Assembly (NCBI GenBank): GCA_943370215.1
Contig: CALRQC020000031.1
Span: 5,528-69,527, forward strand
Length of the DNA stretch: 64,000 bases
Direction: 5' to 3'
Source: Niveispirillum sp943370215
GTDB taxonomy: Bacteria > Pseudomonadota > Alphaproteobacteria > Azospirillales > Azospirillaceae
In this document: in pieces, positions 1 through 8,906 of the stretch
How the letters are laid out: every line of letters begins with the position of its first letter
Numbering within the stretch: the stretch's first letter is position 1
Program-made: the position numbers and the translations under genes
The notes under the pieces: generated by a model
Told to the model about the DNA's origin: nothing
The model's input: only the letters and a program-made list of their open reading frames with translations
Databases searched by the model: none

Positions 1-276
1 GACCTGAAGGCGGCCCTGGCTGCCCGCAATCCGAAGCAGAACACCCACCTGCGCTATGTCGATACGGACAGCAATGGCTATGGGATTTTGCGCGTTTCGG
101 CAAAAGGTGTGGTGTCCGAACTGGTGACGGTGGCCCCGGCCAAGAAGGATTACGGGGCGGAGGGAGCGCCGATCCAGCGCACCGCCCGATTCCGTGTCGC
201 CCCCTGGGCCAAGGGGCAGGGGCCGGTGATGCATGAACCTGTGGTGGAAGGGGAAAAGCCATTCCCCCTCGTTTAA
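1..276 (+). CDS. PhoD-like alkaline phosphatase, C-terminal end (partial)
   Basis: The reading frame is open from base 1 and ends at TAA 274-276, so only the last 91 residues of a longer protein are present. The fragment has the pattern seen at the C-terminus of PhoD-type phosphodiesterase/alkaline phosphatases: NTHLRYVDTDSNGYG, then a beta-rich segment (RVSAKGVVSELVTV), then an APWAKGQGP and EGEKPFP tail. Such enzymes are usually secreted and release phosphate from organic esters. The metal-binding residues lie upstream of the window, so activity cannot be judged. It fits the phosphorus theme of the region, but the family call rests on the tail alone. Confidence 0.6.
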   Translation, partial: DLKAALAARNPKQNTHLRYVDTDSNGYGILRVSAKGVVSELVTVAPAKKDYGAEGAPIQRTARFRVAPWAKGQGPVMHEPVVEGEKPFPLV

Positions 277-296
277 TCTGCCCTGTACCCTTTGCA

Positions 297-325
297 CCCA
301 CCCTGGCGCTTGACGCCGGGGTGGG
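297..325 (+). terminator. Hairpin after the PhoD-like gene
   Basis: A 12-bp stem (297-308 with 314-325, one G-U pair, 5-nt loop CTTGA) begins 20 bases after the TAA. No T-run follows it. It may end or stabilise the transcript, but it is not a classical intrinsic terminator. Confidence 0.4.
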
Positions 326-376
326 TGGGCGGTGACGCTAGGGGGCATCTCTGCCCGTCACATCAAGGCGCCAGCC

Positions 377-2044
377 ATGGCCATTGCGCCCACACCCGCC
401 CGCCCCGCCACAGCCCTGTGGCGGGAACTTATGCCCAAGCTGATTACTTGTTTCCAAGAAGGATACAGTTTCGCCGCTTTGCGCAGTGACGCGGTGGCGG
501 GACTGACGGTGGCCATCGTTGCCTTGCCGCTGGCCATGGCGCTGGCCATTGCGTCCGGGACCACGCCTGATAAGGGTCTGGTGACGGCGGTGGTGGCCGG
601 GTTCCTGATCTCCGCCCTCGGTGGCAGCCGGGTGCAGATTGGCGGGCCGACCGGGGCCTTTGTGGTGGTGGTGTTCGATGTCATCGCCCGGCATGGCTAT
701 GATGGGCTGCTGCTGGCCACCCTGATGGCCGGCATCATCCTGGTGGCGGCAGCCGTCACCCGCATGGGCCAGTGGATCAAATATATCCCTGAACCCGTGG
801 TGACGGGGTTCACAGCCGGTATTGCGGTGATCATTTTCACCAGCCAGATCAAGGATCTGCTGGGCCTGTCCATGGCCAGCGTCCCGGCGGAGTTTCTGGA
901 TAAATGGCCGGCTTTCTGGGAAGCGCGTGGCACGGTCGGGCCGGCGGCCATTCTGGGCTTGGGCTGTCTGGCCCTGATCCTGGCGATGCGGCGCTGGACA
1001 CCCAAGGTGCCGGCCTTTCTGGTGGCGGTGATTGTGGCCGCCATTGCCGCACCGCTGGCGGGTTTACCGGTGGAAACCATCGGCTCCCGCTTCGGCGGCA
1101 TTCCCGACCATTTGCCGATGCCGGCGGTGCCGGAGATCACGCTGCAGAAGCTGCGCATCCTGCTGCCCAGCGCCCTGACCATCGCCTTTTTGGCGGGGGT
1201 CGAGTCGCTGCTGTCGGCCGTGGTGGCCGATGGCATGACGGGGCGGCGGCACCGCCCCAATGCGGAATTGCTGGCCCAGGGTGTGGCCAATATTGTCTCG
1301 CCCCTGTTTGGCGGGTTGCCGGCGACGGGGGCCATTGCCCGCACCGTCACCAATATCCGCTCCGGCGCGCGCAGCCCGGTTTCAGGCATGTTGCACGCCG
1401 CCTTTCTGTTGCTGTTCATGCTGGCCTTCAGCGGGCTGGCCGCCTATGTGCCGCTGGCGGTGCTGGCGTCGGTGCTGGTGGTGGTGGCTTGGAACATGAG
1501 CGATGCCGGCCGCTTTGTGCATCAGTTGCAGGTCGCCCCCATCGGCGACCGGTTGATCTTGCTGACCACCTTTGTGCTGACGGTGATGATCGACCTGACG
1601 GTGGCGATTGAGGTGGGGGTGCTGTTCGCCGCCGTGCTGTTCATGCACCGCATGTCTGAAGCGGTCAGCGTGCGGGAACATGAACAGCCGGAGGCGTCTG
1701 CCGGTCTGCCGCCGCACACGGTTCTTTACCATATTGATGGGCCGATGTTCTTTGGGGCTGCCCGCAAGCTGGCCGATGTGCTGGAACGTACCGGCGGGGC
1801 CCCCAAGGTGCTGATCCTGGATATGGAGGCGGTCCCCCTGCTGGATGCCACCGGCGCCGACGCCATCCAGACCGCCATCCAACGGGCTGCGCGGCGTGGT
1901 GCCAGCGTCATCCTTTTCGGCGTGCAGCGCCAGCCGATGGGGGTACTGCATGGTTTGGGCATCCGGCATCGGCGCGGGGCGGTGGTGATGGCAGCCGATC
2001 TGGACCGGGCGAAGCAATTGGCACAGGACATATTGGATCGATAG
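377..2044 (+). CDS. SulP-family anion transporter with C-terminal STAS domain
   Basis: This is an inner-membrane SLC26/SulP transporter, predicted to move sulfate, bicarbonate or another anion. The first part is strongly hydrophobic with the family start pattern (DAVAGLTVAIVALPLAMALAIASG region, near residue 40). About ten further membrane segments follow, including QIGGPTGAFVVVVF. The last 130 residues form a soluble STAS domain (VLYHIDGPMFFGAARKL and LILDMEAVPLLDATGADAI). Length is normal. The start is uncertain: GTG 332, ATG 377 and ATG 431 are all in frame. ATG 431 (MPKLITCF) matches the usual family N-terminus best, and ATG 377 is a compromise. No neighbour suggests the substrate. Confidence 0.9.
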   Translation: MAIAPTPARPATALWRELMPKLITCFQEGYSFAALRSDAVAGLTVAIVALPLAMALAIASGTTPDKGLVTAVVAGFLISALGGSRVQIGGPTGAFVVVVFDVIARHGYDGLLLATLMAGIILVAAAVTRMGQWIKYIPEPVVTGFTAGIAVIIFTSQIKDLLGLSMASVPAEFLDKWPAFWEARGTVGPAAILGLGCLALILAMRRWTPKVPAFLVAVIVAAIAAPLAGLPVETIGSRFGGIPDHLPMPAVPEITLQKLRILLPSALTIAFLAGVESLLSAVVADGMTGRRHRPNAELLAQGVANIVSPLFGGLPATGAIARTVTNIRSGARSPVSGMLHAAFLLLFMLAFSGLAAYVPLAVLASVLVVVAWNMSDAGRFVHQLQVAPIGDRLILLTTFVLTVMIDLTVAIEVGVLFAAVLFMHRMSEAVSVREHEQPEASAGLPPHTVLYHIDGPMFFGAARKLADVLERTGGAPKVLILDMEAVPLLDATGADAIQTAIQRAARRGASVILFGVQRQPMGVLHGLGIRHRRGAVVMAADLDRAKQLAQDILDR

Positions 2045-2152
2045 GGTGGGTGGCTGCCTCGCCGCTTGCGACATTGACAGCCGCCCTTCCGATCCCCGAT
2101 CTATGGCCGCCCGTTTTCGCCCGTCCCCTCTTCTCCCCTAAGCAGATCGACC

Positions 2153-3268
2153 ATGCCCCGTCTTGTTTACCTTTGTGACTGGCTGCCCCCTGATTTCGGT
2201 GCCGTCGGCCAATATGCCGTGATGCATTGCCGTGAACGGGCTGCCCAGGGGTACGAGGTGACGCTGGTTGGCCTGACCTCTGGCGAGACAAGGCTGGAGG
2301 AGGAGAGGGTCGGACCGGGGCTGGTGCGTACCCTGCGCCTGTCCGCCCCGCCGATCGACCGGGCCAATCTGCCGCGGCGTCTGCTTTGGACAGCGCGCAC
2401 CAATGCCGCCCTGCTCAAGGCTGCCTGGCGCTGGATGCGACAGGCTGATCAGATTCTGTTCACCGGCTCGCCGCCATTCCTGCTGCACTATCTGGTGCCG
2501 CTGAACCTTATCCTGCGCAAAGAGTTGATCTACCGGATCGCCGATTTCCATCCGGAATGTCTGATCGCATCGCGTGATACGAAATCGCCCGTTCTGGATG
2601 CCTTCCTGAAGCTGACCATCTGGCTGCGCCGCCGCGTGCAGCGGTTTGAGGCATCGGGTGAGGATCAAGTACGGTTGCTGCGCTTCTATGGCATCCCGGC
2701 GGCGAATATCGTGCTAAAGCGCGATCCGCCACCGGTGGAACTGACCGGCGATGAACAGCCGCTGCCGGTGCCGCCGGAACTGACGGGAAAGGTGGTGCTG
2801 CTTTATTCCGGTAACTGGGGTGTGGCGCACGATACCGACACCTTTCTGGAAGCCTATATCCGCCACCATCGTCAGGGATCGGGACGAGTCGGCCTATGGC
2901 TGAATGCCATTGGCGTGGGCGCCACCCTGGTGGAAGAGCGGCTGCGGGCTGAAGGGCTGCCGGTGGCACGGGGCAAGCCCGTACCCTTTGGTGATCTGGG
3001 GCGCTTGCTGGTGACCCCGGATGCCCATTTGATCACGCTGCGGGATGGCTTTGTGGCTTATGTCATTCCGTCCAAGACCTATGGCTGCATCGCGTCGGGC
3101 AAGGCTGTGCTTTATATCGGCTCCGACCTGTCGGATGTGGATTTGATTTGCCGGGAAGGACAGCAGCCCGGCCAGTCCTATATACGCGTCCCGGTGGGAG
3201 ATGTGGCCGGAACGGCTGCCGCGCTGGAGGCGTTGGCGGACAGCGTGACGGCACGCCCATCCGCATAA
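2153..3268 (+). CDS. Glycosyltransferase (GT4-like)
   Basis: A 371-residue cytoplasmic protein with the two-domain layout of GT-B glycosyltransferases. The N-terminal half starts with LVYLCDWLPPDFGAVGQYA, the usual beta strand plus glycine loop. A linker (PPPVELTGDEQPLPVPPEL) leads to VVLLYSGNWGVAHD, the typical start of the nucleotide-sugar-binding domain. Near residue 310 the segment HLITLRDGFVAYVIPSKTYG is followed by CIASGKAVLYIG, which resembles the donor-binding region. It sits just upstream of gmd and fcl, so it may use GDP-fucose or a related GDP-sugar for surface polysaccharide. Donor and acceptor are inference only. Confidence 0.75.
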   Translation: MPRLVYLCDWLPPDFGAVGQYAVMHCRERAAQGYEVTLVGLTSGETRLEEERVGPGLVRTLRLSAPPIDRANLPRRLLWTARTNAALLKAAWRWMRQADQILFTGSPPFLLHYLVPLNLILRKELIYRIADFHPECLIASRDTKSPVLDAFLKLTIWLRRRVQRFEASGEDQVRLLRFYGIPAANIVLKRDPPPVELTGDEQPLPVPPELTGKVVLLYSGNWGVAHDTDTFLEAYIRHHRQGSGRVGLWLNAIGVGATLVEERLRAEGLPVARGKPVPFGDLGRLLVTPDAHLITLRDGFVAYVIPSKTYGCIASGKAVLYIGSDLSDVDLICREGQQPGQSYIRVPVGDVAGTAAALEALADSVTARPSA

Positions 3269-3406
3269 GTGGTTCACAACCCGTTGCTGACGATGTAAGA
3301 GCAGCGGTTGCCATTCAGCTTGGTGGGGCGACCGGCGCATGGCTTTAAAGAAATAGTGGGTCGGCATGGGTGACGCCCCGGCAGGCCCGCCAACTGGAGA
3401 GTGGAT

Positions 3407-4447
3407 ATGTCGCGTAAGGTTGCGTTGATCACCGGTGTGACGGGGCAGGATGGCGCCTACCTGTCGGAACTGCTGCTGTCCAAGGGCTATATCGTCCATG
3501 GGGTGAAGCGGCGTTCCTCCTCGCTGAATACCGGCCGTATCGACCATCTCTATCAGGATATCCACGAGAAGGATCTGCGGTTCCAACTGCATTACGGCGA
3601 CCTGACGGACAGCACCAACCTGATCCGCATCGTGCAGGAAACCCAGCCTGACGAAATCTACAATTTGGCCGCGCAGAGCCATGTGCAGGTCAGCTTCGAG
3701 ACGCCGGAATATACCGCCAACGCGGACGCCATCGGCACGCTGCGTTTGCTGGAAGCCATCCGGATCCTGAAGCTGGAGCAGAAGACCCGTTTCTATCAGG
3801 CTTCCACCTCCGAACTGTATGGCAAGGTGCAGGAGACGCCGCAGAAGGAGACCACCCCCTTCTATCCGCGCAGCCCCTATGCCGCCGCCAAGCTCTATGC
3901 CTATTGGATCACGGTGAATTACCGCGAGGCCTATGGCATCCATGCCAGCAACGGTATCCTGTTCAACCATGAAAGCCCGATCCGCGGCGAAACCTTCGTG
4001 ACACGCAAGATCACCCGCGCGGTCGCCGCCATCCACCACGGCAAACAGGATTGCCTCTATCTGGGTAATCTGGACAGCCTGCGCGACTGGGGCCATGCCC
4101 GCGATTACGTAGAGGGCATGTGGCGCATGTTGCAGCAGGATGTGGCTGACGATTACGTGCTGGCCACGGGTGAAATGCACACCGTGCGCGAGTTTGTGGA
4201 GAAGTCCTTCGCCCATATCGGTGTGAGCATCGTATGGTCGGGCACGGGCGTGGACGAAGTGGGCCGTTGTGGTGCCAGCGGCCGCGAACTGGTGAAGGTC
4301 GATCCCCGCTATTTCCGCCCCACGGAAGTGGATCTGCTGCTGGGTGACCCGTCCAAGGCAAAGGAGAAGCTGGGCTGGAAGCACACCACGCCGTTCGCCG
4401 AACTGGTGCGCGACATGATGGAATCCGACCTGAAGCTGATGGCCTGA
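3407..4447 (+). CDS. gmd: GDP-mannose 4,6-dehydratase
   Basis: Converts GDP-D-mannose to GDP-4-keto-6-deoxymannose, the first step to GDP-L-fucose. It is an extended SDR: the NAD(P)-binding loop TGVTGQDGAYL is at the N-terminus, the family phrase GVKRRSSSLNTGRIDHLY follows, and the catalytic set comprises STSELYG near residue 135 and Tyr158/Lys162 (SPYAAAK). Later motifs NHESPIRGETFVTRKI and YFRPTEVDLLLGDP are diagnostic. ATG 3407 is chosen because GGAG at 3396-3399 is well spaced; an upstream in-frame GTG at 3401 is less likely. fcl follows after 13 bases, so the two form an operon. Confidence 0.97.
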   Translation: MSRKVALITGVTGQDGAYLSELLLSKGYIVHGVKRRSSSLNTGRIDHLYQDIHEKDLRFQLHYGDLTDSTNLIRIVQETQPDEIYNLAAQSHVQVSFETPEYTANADAIGTLRLLEAIRILKLEQKTRFYQASTSELYGKVQETPQKETTPFYPRSPYAAAKLYAYWITVNYREAYGIHASNGILFNHESPIRGETFVTRKITRAVAAIHHGKQDCLYLGNLDSLRDWGHARDYVEGMWRMLQQDVADDYVLATGEMHTVREFVEKSFAHIGVSIVWSGTGVDEVGRCGASGRELVKVDPRYFRPTEVDLLLGDPSKAKEKLGWKHTTPFAELVRDMMESDLKLMA

Positions 4448-4460
4448 CGGAGCGCTGGCA

Positions 4461-5441
4461 ATGTCTGACGAACTGCGCCCCTATGATCTGACTGGCAAGA
4501 AAGTTTGGGTTGCCGGTCATCGTGGCATGGTGGGCGGCGCCGTGGTGCGCCGCTTGGCCCGTGAGGGCTGTGAGGTGCTGACCGTCGGGCGCGACGTGGT
4601 GGACCTCACCCGTCAGGCGGCGGTGGAGGAATGGGTAGCTGCCCAGAAGCCCGACGCGGTGGTGGTGGCCGCCGCCAAGGTCGGTGGCATCCTGGCGAAC
4701 AATTCTTATCCGGCGGATTTCCTCTACGATAATCTGGTGATCGAAACCAATATCGTGCAGGCCAGCTTCCGCACCGGTGTTGAAAAGCTGCTGTTCCTCG
4801 GCTCTTCCTGCATTTATCCCAAGCTGGCATCCCAGCCGATGCGGGAAGACGCGCTGTTGACCGGCCCGCTGGAGCCGACCAACGAATGGTATGCCATTGC
4901 CAAGATCGCCGGCATCAAGCTTTGTCAGGCATTTCGCAAGCAGCATGGCTGTGACTATATCTCCGCCATGCCGACCAACCTGTATGGTCCGGGTGATAAT
5001 TTCCATCCCTCCGGCAGCCATGTGCTGCCTGCCCTGATGGCCCGCCTGCATGATGCGGCGCGCGAGGGCAAAGGCGAGGTGGTACTGTGGGGGACCGGCA
5101 AGCCGCTGCGTGAATTCCTCTATGTCGAAGATCTGGCCGATGCCCTGGTCTTCCTGTTGAAGAATTACAGCGGCTATGATCACGTGAATGTTGGCAGCGG
5201 ACGGGAAGTCACCATCCGCACGCTGGCTGAACAGATTGCTGCCACAGTGGGTTATCGCGGTCGCTTCACCTATGACACGAGCAAGCCTGATGGCACGCCG
5301 CGCAAGCTGATGGATAATTCCAAACTGGCAGGACTGGGCTGGACGGCCCAAACCAGTCTGGCGGACGGCTTGGCCCTCACCTATCGCTGGTTCCTGGAAG
5401 AAGCGGAAAAGGGTGGGCTGCGCGGTATCGGCGCGCATTGA
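4461..5441 (+). CDS. fcl: GDP-L-fucose synthase
   Basis: Epimerises and reduces the product of Gmd to GDP-L-fucose. The 326-residue protein shows GHRGMVGGAVVR for cofactor binding near residues 19-30, the segment AAKVGGILANN, LFLGSSCIYPK, and the active-site Tyr144/Lys148 in NEWYAIAK. It then has PTNLYGPGDNFHP and the REFLYVEDLADA motif, all characteristic of WcaG/Fcl. It directly follows gmd. Together with the upstream glycosyltransferase this makes a small locus for fucose-containing exopolysaccharide or LPS. About 80 bases without a clear terminator separate it from the lyase gene. Confidence 0.96.
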   Translation: MSDELRPYDLTGKKVWVAGHRGMVGGAVVRRLAREGCEVLTVGRDVVDLTRQAAVEEWVAAQKPDAVVVAAAKVGGILANNSYPADFLYDNLVIETNIVQASFRTGVEKLLFLGSSCIYPKLASQPMREDALLTGPLEPTNEWYAIAKIAGIKLCQAFRKQHGCDYISAMPTNLYGPGDNFHPSGSHVLPALMARLHDAAREGKGEVVLWGTGKPLREFLYVEDLADALVFLLKNYSGYDHVNVGSGREVTIRTLAEQIAATVGYRGRFTYDTSKPDGTPRKLMDNSKLAGLGWTAQTSLADGLALTYRWFLEEAEKGGLRGIGAH

Positions 5442-5522
5442 TCCCGGCCAGCGGGTAGGTTTTTCTTATGTAGGGCAGGGATGCTGACCTATCCCTGTAT
5501 TCCATAAAAACAAGGAGGAACC

Positions 5523-6422
5523 ATGCCCGCTATCCGCATTGTGGAGGTTGGTCCGCGCGACGGGCTGCAGAATGAAGCAACCATCGTTCCGCTGGCGGTG
5601 AAGATCGCCCTGGTGGATCGCTTGGCCCACACCGGCCTCACCCATGTGGAGGCGGGCGCCTTCGTCTCCCCCAAATGGGTGCCGCAGATGGCCGACAGCG
5701 CGGCGGTGCTGGCGGGCATATCGCGCGTTCCCGGCGTTTCCTATCCGGTGCTGGTGCCCAACCTGAAGGGGTTGGAAGCAGCCTTGGCAGCCGGGGTGGG
5801 GGAGATCGCCCTATTCGGCGCCGCCTCCGAAGGGTTCAGCCAGCGTAATATCAATTGCAGCATGGCCGAAAGCCTGGATCGTTTCCGCCCGGTGGTGGCG
5901 CAGGCGTTGGATGCCGGGCTGCGGGTGCGGGGTTACGTGTCCTGCGTGCTGGGCTGTCCCTATGATGGGGCGATCGATCCGGCGCAGGTGGCCTTCATGG
6001 CGGCAGCCCTGGCGGAAATGGGCTGTTACGAGATCAGCCTGGGGGACACGATCGGTGTCGGCACCCCGGCCAAGGCCACCGCCATGTTACGGCGGGTGGT
6101 GCAGGATGTGCCGGTGGAGCGGCTGGCCCTGCATTTCCATGACACCTATGGTCAGGCCGTGGCCAATATCCTCGCCTGTCTGGATCAGGGCGTCACAGTC
6201 ATGGACAGTGCTGTCGCGGGCCTGGGCGGCTGCCCCTATGCCAAGGGCGCTTCCGGCAATGTGGCGACGGAAGAATTGCTCTACCTGTTCGAGGGGCTGG
6301 GGCTTTCCACCGGCGTTGACCTGGATGAGGTAGCGAGAATCGGGGACTGGATCAGCCGGGAACTGGGCCGCCCCAATGGCAGCAAGGCCGGGCGGGCGCG
6401 GTTGGCCAAGCTGGCCGGGTAG
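5523..6422 (+). CDS. mvaB: Hydroxymethylglutaryl-CoA lyase
   Basis: Cleaves HMG-CoA to acetoacetate and acetyl-CoA in leucine and ketone-body catabolism. The 299-residue TIM-barrel protein carries the HMGL-like signature GPRDGLQNE at residues 10-18, FVSPKWVPQM, the metal-site phrase HFHDTYGQAVAN, and the catalytic cysteine loop GLGGCPYAKGASGNVATE. Length is typical. A strong ribosome-binding site (AAGGAGG at 5512-5518) lies just before the ATG. No other leucine-degradation gene is adjacent, so the gene appears to stand alone; it converges with prmB. Confidence 0.95.
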   Translation: MPAIRIVEVGPRDGLQNEATIVPLAVKIALVDRLAHTGLTHVEAGAFVSPKWVPQMADSAAVLAGISRVPGVSYPVLVPNLKGLEAALAAGVGEIALFGAASEGFSQRNINCSMAESLDRFRPVVAQALDAGLRVRGYVSCVLGCPYDGAIDPAQVAFMAAALAEMGCYEISLGDTIGVGTPAKATAMLRRVVQDVPVERLALHFHDTYGQAVANILACLDQGVTVMDSAVAGLGGCPYAKGASGNVATEELLYLFEGLGLSTGVDLDEVARIGDWISRELGRPNGSKAGRARLAKLAG

Positions 6423-6435
6423 ACATAGGAAGGAT

Positions 6436-6459
6436 GGGGGCGGGGTCGATCCCGCCCCC
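6436..6459. terminator. Hairpin between convergent mvaB and prmB
   Basis: A 9-bp G/C stem (436-444 with 451-459, loop GTCGAT) lies between the two stop codons. A run of six A follows on the plus strand, so T residues precede rather than follow the stem for prmB. It may act in both directions but is not an ideal intrinsic terminator for either gene. Confidence 0.45.
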
Positions 6460-6469
6460 AAAAAACTGA

Positions 6470-7411
6470 TTACAGATCTTCCAACTGGTCCTTGGTGATC
6501 CAGAATACCTCCCCGAAGGACAGTTCGGTTTCCAGCCACAGGAAATCGGCGTCGGGATAGGCCTCTTCCAGTGCAGCACGGCCGGTACCGACCTCCACCA
6601 GCAGACCACCGCCTTCGTTTAGATACTTCGGCGCTTCCTTCAGGATGCGATGGACAATATCCATCCCGTCATCACCGCCGCCCACCAGGGCCATACGCGG
6701 TTCCGCCTGATATTCCTCGGGCAGGTTGGCCATGGCCTCGGCATCGACATAGGGCGGGTTGCTGATGATCAGGTCGTACTTCTTGCCCTTCAGCGGTTTG
6801 AACAGGTCACCCTGATACAGTTTTACCCGTTCTTCCAGCGCATGGTCAGCGACGTTGATCTTCGCCACCTCCAGCGCATCGGGCGACAGATCCACCGCAT
6901 CGACCTTGGCTTCCGGGAAAATCTTGGCGGCCAGGATGGCCAGACAGCCGGAGCCGGTGCAGAGATCCAGCACCCGCTCCACATCCATCACATCATCGAC
7001 CAGCGTGAAATCCTGATCGCCGCCAAACATCTCCCCAAACAGCAATTCACCGATGAAGGAGCGCGGGACGATCACGCGTTCATCGACATAGAAGGGCACA
7101 GACTGGATATAGGTGCGTTTGGTCAGATAGGCAGCGGGTTTCCGGGTGGTGACCCGCTCATGAATGATCGCCGCCAGCGCCTGGCGTTCCGCCGGCAGCA
7201 GGCGGGCCTCCAGATAAGGTTCCAACTGGTCCACCGGCAGCTTCAGCGTTTCCAGGACCATGAAAACGGCTTCGTCATAGGCGGTGAAGGCGCCATGGCC
7301 GTGCACCAGCCCTGCCCGGTTGAACCGGCTGACGGCATAGCGGATGAAATCGCGCACGCTGATCAATTCCGCCGCCACACTGTCAATGGCGGGCAGGTTC
7401 AGGTCGCTCAT
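6470..7411 (-). CDS. prmB: Ribosomal protein L3 N5-glutamine methyltransferase
   Basis: An SAM-dependent methyltransferase of the PrmB/HemK group that methylates a glutamine side chain on ribosomal protein L3. The sequence has the N-terminal helical domain (LISVRDFIRYAVSRFN), the AAYLTKRTYIQSVPFYVDERV segment typical of PrmB, the SAM-binding VLDLCTGSGCLAI, and the catalytic NPPYVD motif, which marks amide methylation. ATG 7411 is preferred over the in-frame TTG at 7417 because GGAG lies about nine bases upstream. The gene follows the agmatine deiminase gene on the same strand with about 57 bases between, so cotranscription is possible. Confidence 0.92.
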   Translation of the reverse strand: MSDLNLPAIDSVAAELISVRDFIRYAVSRFNRAGLVHGHGAFTAYDEAVFMVLETLKLPVDQLEPYLEARLLPAERQALAAIIHERVTTRKPAAYLTKRTYIQSVPFYVDERVIVPRSFIGELLFGEMFGGDQDFTLVDDVMDVERVLDLCTGSGCLAILAAKIFPEAKVDAVDLSPDALEVAKINVADHALEERVKLYQGDLFKPLKGKKYDLIISNPPYVDAEAMANLPEEYQAEPRMALVGGGDDGMDIVHRILKEAPKYLNEGGGLLVEVGTGRAALEEAYPDADFLWLETELSFGEVFWITKDQLEDL

Positions 7412-7468
7412 GAACAAGGCTCCAGGGCTGGTTGGGTAAAAGTTGGGTTGGACGCGTGATACGAAAGA

Positions 7469-8482
7469 TCAGCCGGCTGGCTGCTGTTGGGTAATGCAGT
7501 GGATGCCACCGCCACCGCGCACAATGTCAAGGGCTGGCACCGGCACGACCTTGCGGTCGGGGAACAGCCGGCGGAAGGTGCGCAGCGCTTCCTCATCCAT
7601 CGGGTCTTCGAAGAAGGGCATCACAATGCCGCCATTGGCCATGTAGAAATTGGTATAGGAGAGGGTAAGGCGTACCCCATTCTGCTCCCGCCGGGCGGGG
7701 GTGCGCAAGGTGACGATTTCCAGTTCCCGACCTGCCGCATCGCGCGCAGCAGAGAGGCGGGCCAGATTATCCTGGAAAACCGGATAGTTGGGATCGGACG
7801 TGTCGTCCGTCACCATGGTCAGCACCACGCCCGGCTTCACGAAACAGGCGATCTCGTCAATATGACCGTCGGTTTCATCCTGCTCATAGCCACGGGCCAG
7901 CCAGATGAACTGTTTCACCCCCAGATGGTCACGCAGATGCGCCTCAATCTCCTGACGGGAGAGGTGGGGATTGCGGTTGGGGTTCAGCAGGCACTCCTCC
8001 GTGGTCAACAGGGTGCCTTCGCCATCGACATGGAAGGAACCGCCCTCCATCACCAGTGGTGCGCCGTAACGCTTCAGGCCCTGTTGTTCCAGAATCAGGC
8101 GCCCCACTTCCGTGTCGGGTTGGAAATCATCGTAGTTGCGGCCCCAGGCGTTGAACCCCCAATGCACGCCGGCAACATCGCCCTTGCCATTGATGACGAA
8201 GCTGGGGCCATTGTCGCGTACCCAACTGTCACTGGTGGGCATCGGCAGTACATTCACGCCTTTACCACACGCAAGGCTGACTTCCGCCAGCGTGCCATCG
8301 GGGCAAAGCATCGTCACCGGTTCGAACTGGGCGATGGCCTGGGCCACGGCGGCATAGGCGGCGCGGGCAGCGTCCAGGCCGTTGGGAAAGGTCTCCGCCC
8401 GGACGGGCCAGGCCATCCAGCAGCGTACATGCGGGGCCCATTCGGCCGGCATGTGGAATCCATCTGCGACAGGGGTGGTCAT
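7469..8482 (-). CDS. aguA: Agmatine deiminase family protein
   Basis: Predicted to hydrolyse agmatine to N-carbamoylputrescine and ammonia, an entry to putrescine synthesis or use of agmatine as nitrogen. The 337-residue protein shows the guanidino-group-modifying fold signatures: MPAEWAPHVRCWMAWP at the N-terminus, SDSWVRDNGPSFV, WGFNAWGRNYDDF, the EGGSFHVDGEGTLLTTEECLLN block, DGHIDEIACF, and the catalytic Cys329 in GGGGIHCITQQ. Length is slightly below that of typical AguA. A related peptidylarginine-deiminase-like role cannot be excluded. The nearby glutamine-synthetase-like ligase supports a polyamine context. Confidence 0.88.
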   Translation of the reverse strand: MTTPVADGFHMPAEWAPHVRCWMAWPVRAETFPNGLDAARAAYAAVAQAIAQFEPVTMLCPDGTLAEVSLACGKGVNVLPMPTSDSWVRDNGPSFVINGKGDVAGVHWGFNAWGRNYDDFQPDTEVGRLILEQQGLKRYGAPLVMEGGSFHVDGEGTLLTTEECLLNPNRNPHLSRQEIEAHLRDHLGVKQFIWLARGYEQDETDGHIDEIACFVKPGVVLTMVTDDTSDPNYPVFQDNLARLSAARDAAGRELEIVTLRTPARREQNGVRLTLSYTNFYMANGGIVMPFFEDPMDEEALRTFRRLFPDRKVVPVPALDIVRGGGGIHCITQQQPAG

Positions 8483-8523
8483 GGCCTGGGCATCCTCACG
8501 GCTGTTGTCTTGGGCAAAATAAA

Positions 8524-8553
8524 ACGCCCCGGCGAAGGTAATCGCCGGGGCGT
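8524..8553 (-). terminator. Strong intrinsic terminator facing minus strand
   Basis: A perfect 12-bp stem (8524-8535 with 8542-8553, 6-nt loop) is followed on the minus strand by TTTATTTTGC. It lies upstream of aguA, so it must end a transcript that begins further right, most simply the short unit at 8655-8750. Confidence 0.8.
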
Positions 8554-8654
8554 GTTTCTGACAACCATGCCGAAACCTTAAAAACGGATTTCGGCGTATC
8601 TGATTGGCTGAGACTGAAAAATGGGAACTGTTAAAAGAAGCAGGCCCTGTCGCC

Positions 8655-8750
8655 TCAATCGCGGCGATCGGCCGGGGTCTTCACAACGTGAGCGGCGAAC
8701 GGAGAAAAAGCACCGAGCCGTAGCATAGGAAGGAAAAAGAAGTACCGCAT
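8655..8750 (-). CDS. Possible small protein (31 aa) in its own transcription unit
   Basis: The 424-base gap between aguA and the ligase gene holds one plausible small frame. It encodes 31 residues with a hydrophobic start (MRYFFFLPMLRLGAFSPFAA) and a charged end (KTPADRRD). GGGGA lies six bases before the ATG. A possible promoter lies upstream (TATATT at 8783-8788 with CTGGCA 18 bases before it). The strong terminator at 8524-8553 follows about 100 bases after the stop. I do not recognise the peptide. It may be a small membrane-associated or leader peptide, or the unit may simply be a small RNA of roughly 250 nt. Confidence 0.35.
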   Translation of the reverse strand: MRYFFFLPMLRLGAFSPFAAHVVKTPADRRD

Positions 8751-8876
8751 GATGGATCCCCATCGCTGTTGACGATGATGGAAATATAATTGCTTTTTGC
8801 CGATTCTGCCAGCGGGGGGGACCGCCGTGGCAAGGCTGCGCGCCGCGCATGGCTTTTGTCATGAAATGGTAACAGG

Positions 8877-8900
8877 GGGGCGGCCTATGCCGGCCGCCCC
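8877..8900 (-). terminator. Hairpin after the glutamine-synthetase-like gene
   Basis: A perfect 9-bp G/C stem (8877-8885 with 8892-8900, loop TATGCC) starts seven bases past the stop codon of the minus-strand ligase gene. Only a weak T-rich stretch (TTACCATTT) follows, so termination may be partial. Confidence 0.6.
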
Positions 8901-8906
8901 TTGACG

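Noticed and set aside
2894..4384. 496-codon minus-strand frame over gmd and the glycosyltransferase
   Set aside because: Same reason: it mirrors the codon structure of the real plus-strand genes.
4011..5438. Long minus-strand frame across gmd and fcl
   Set aside because: It is antisense to two well-identified genes and its product is a low-complexity His/Gln/Gly-rich sequence without family motifs.
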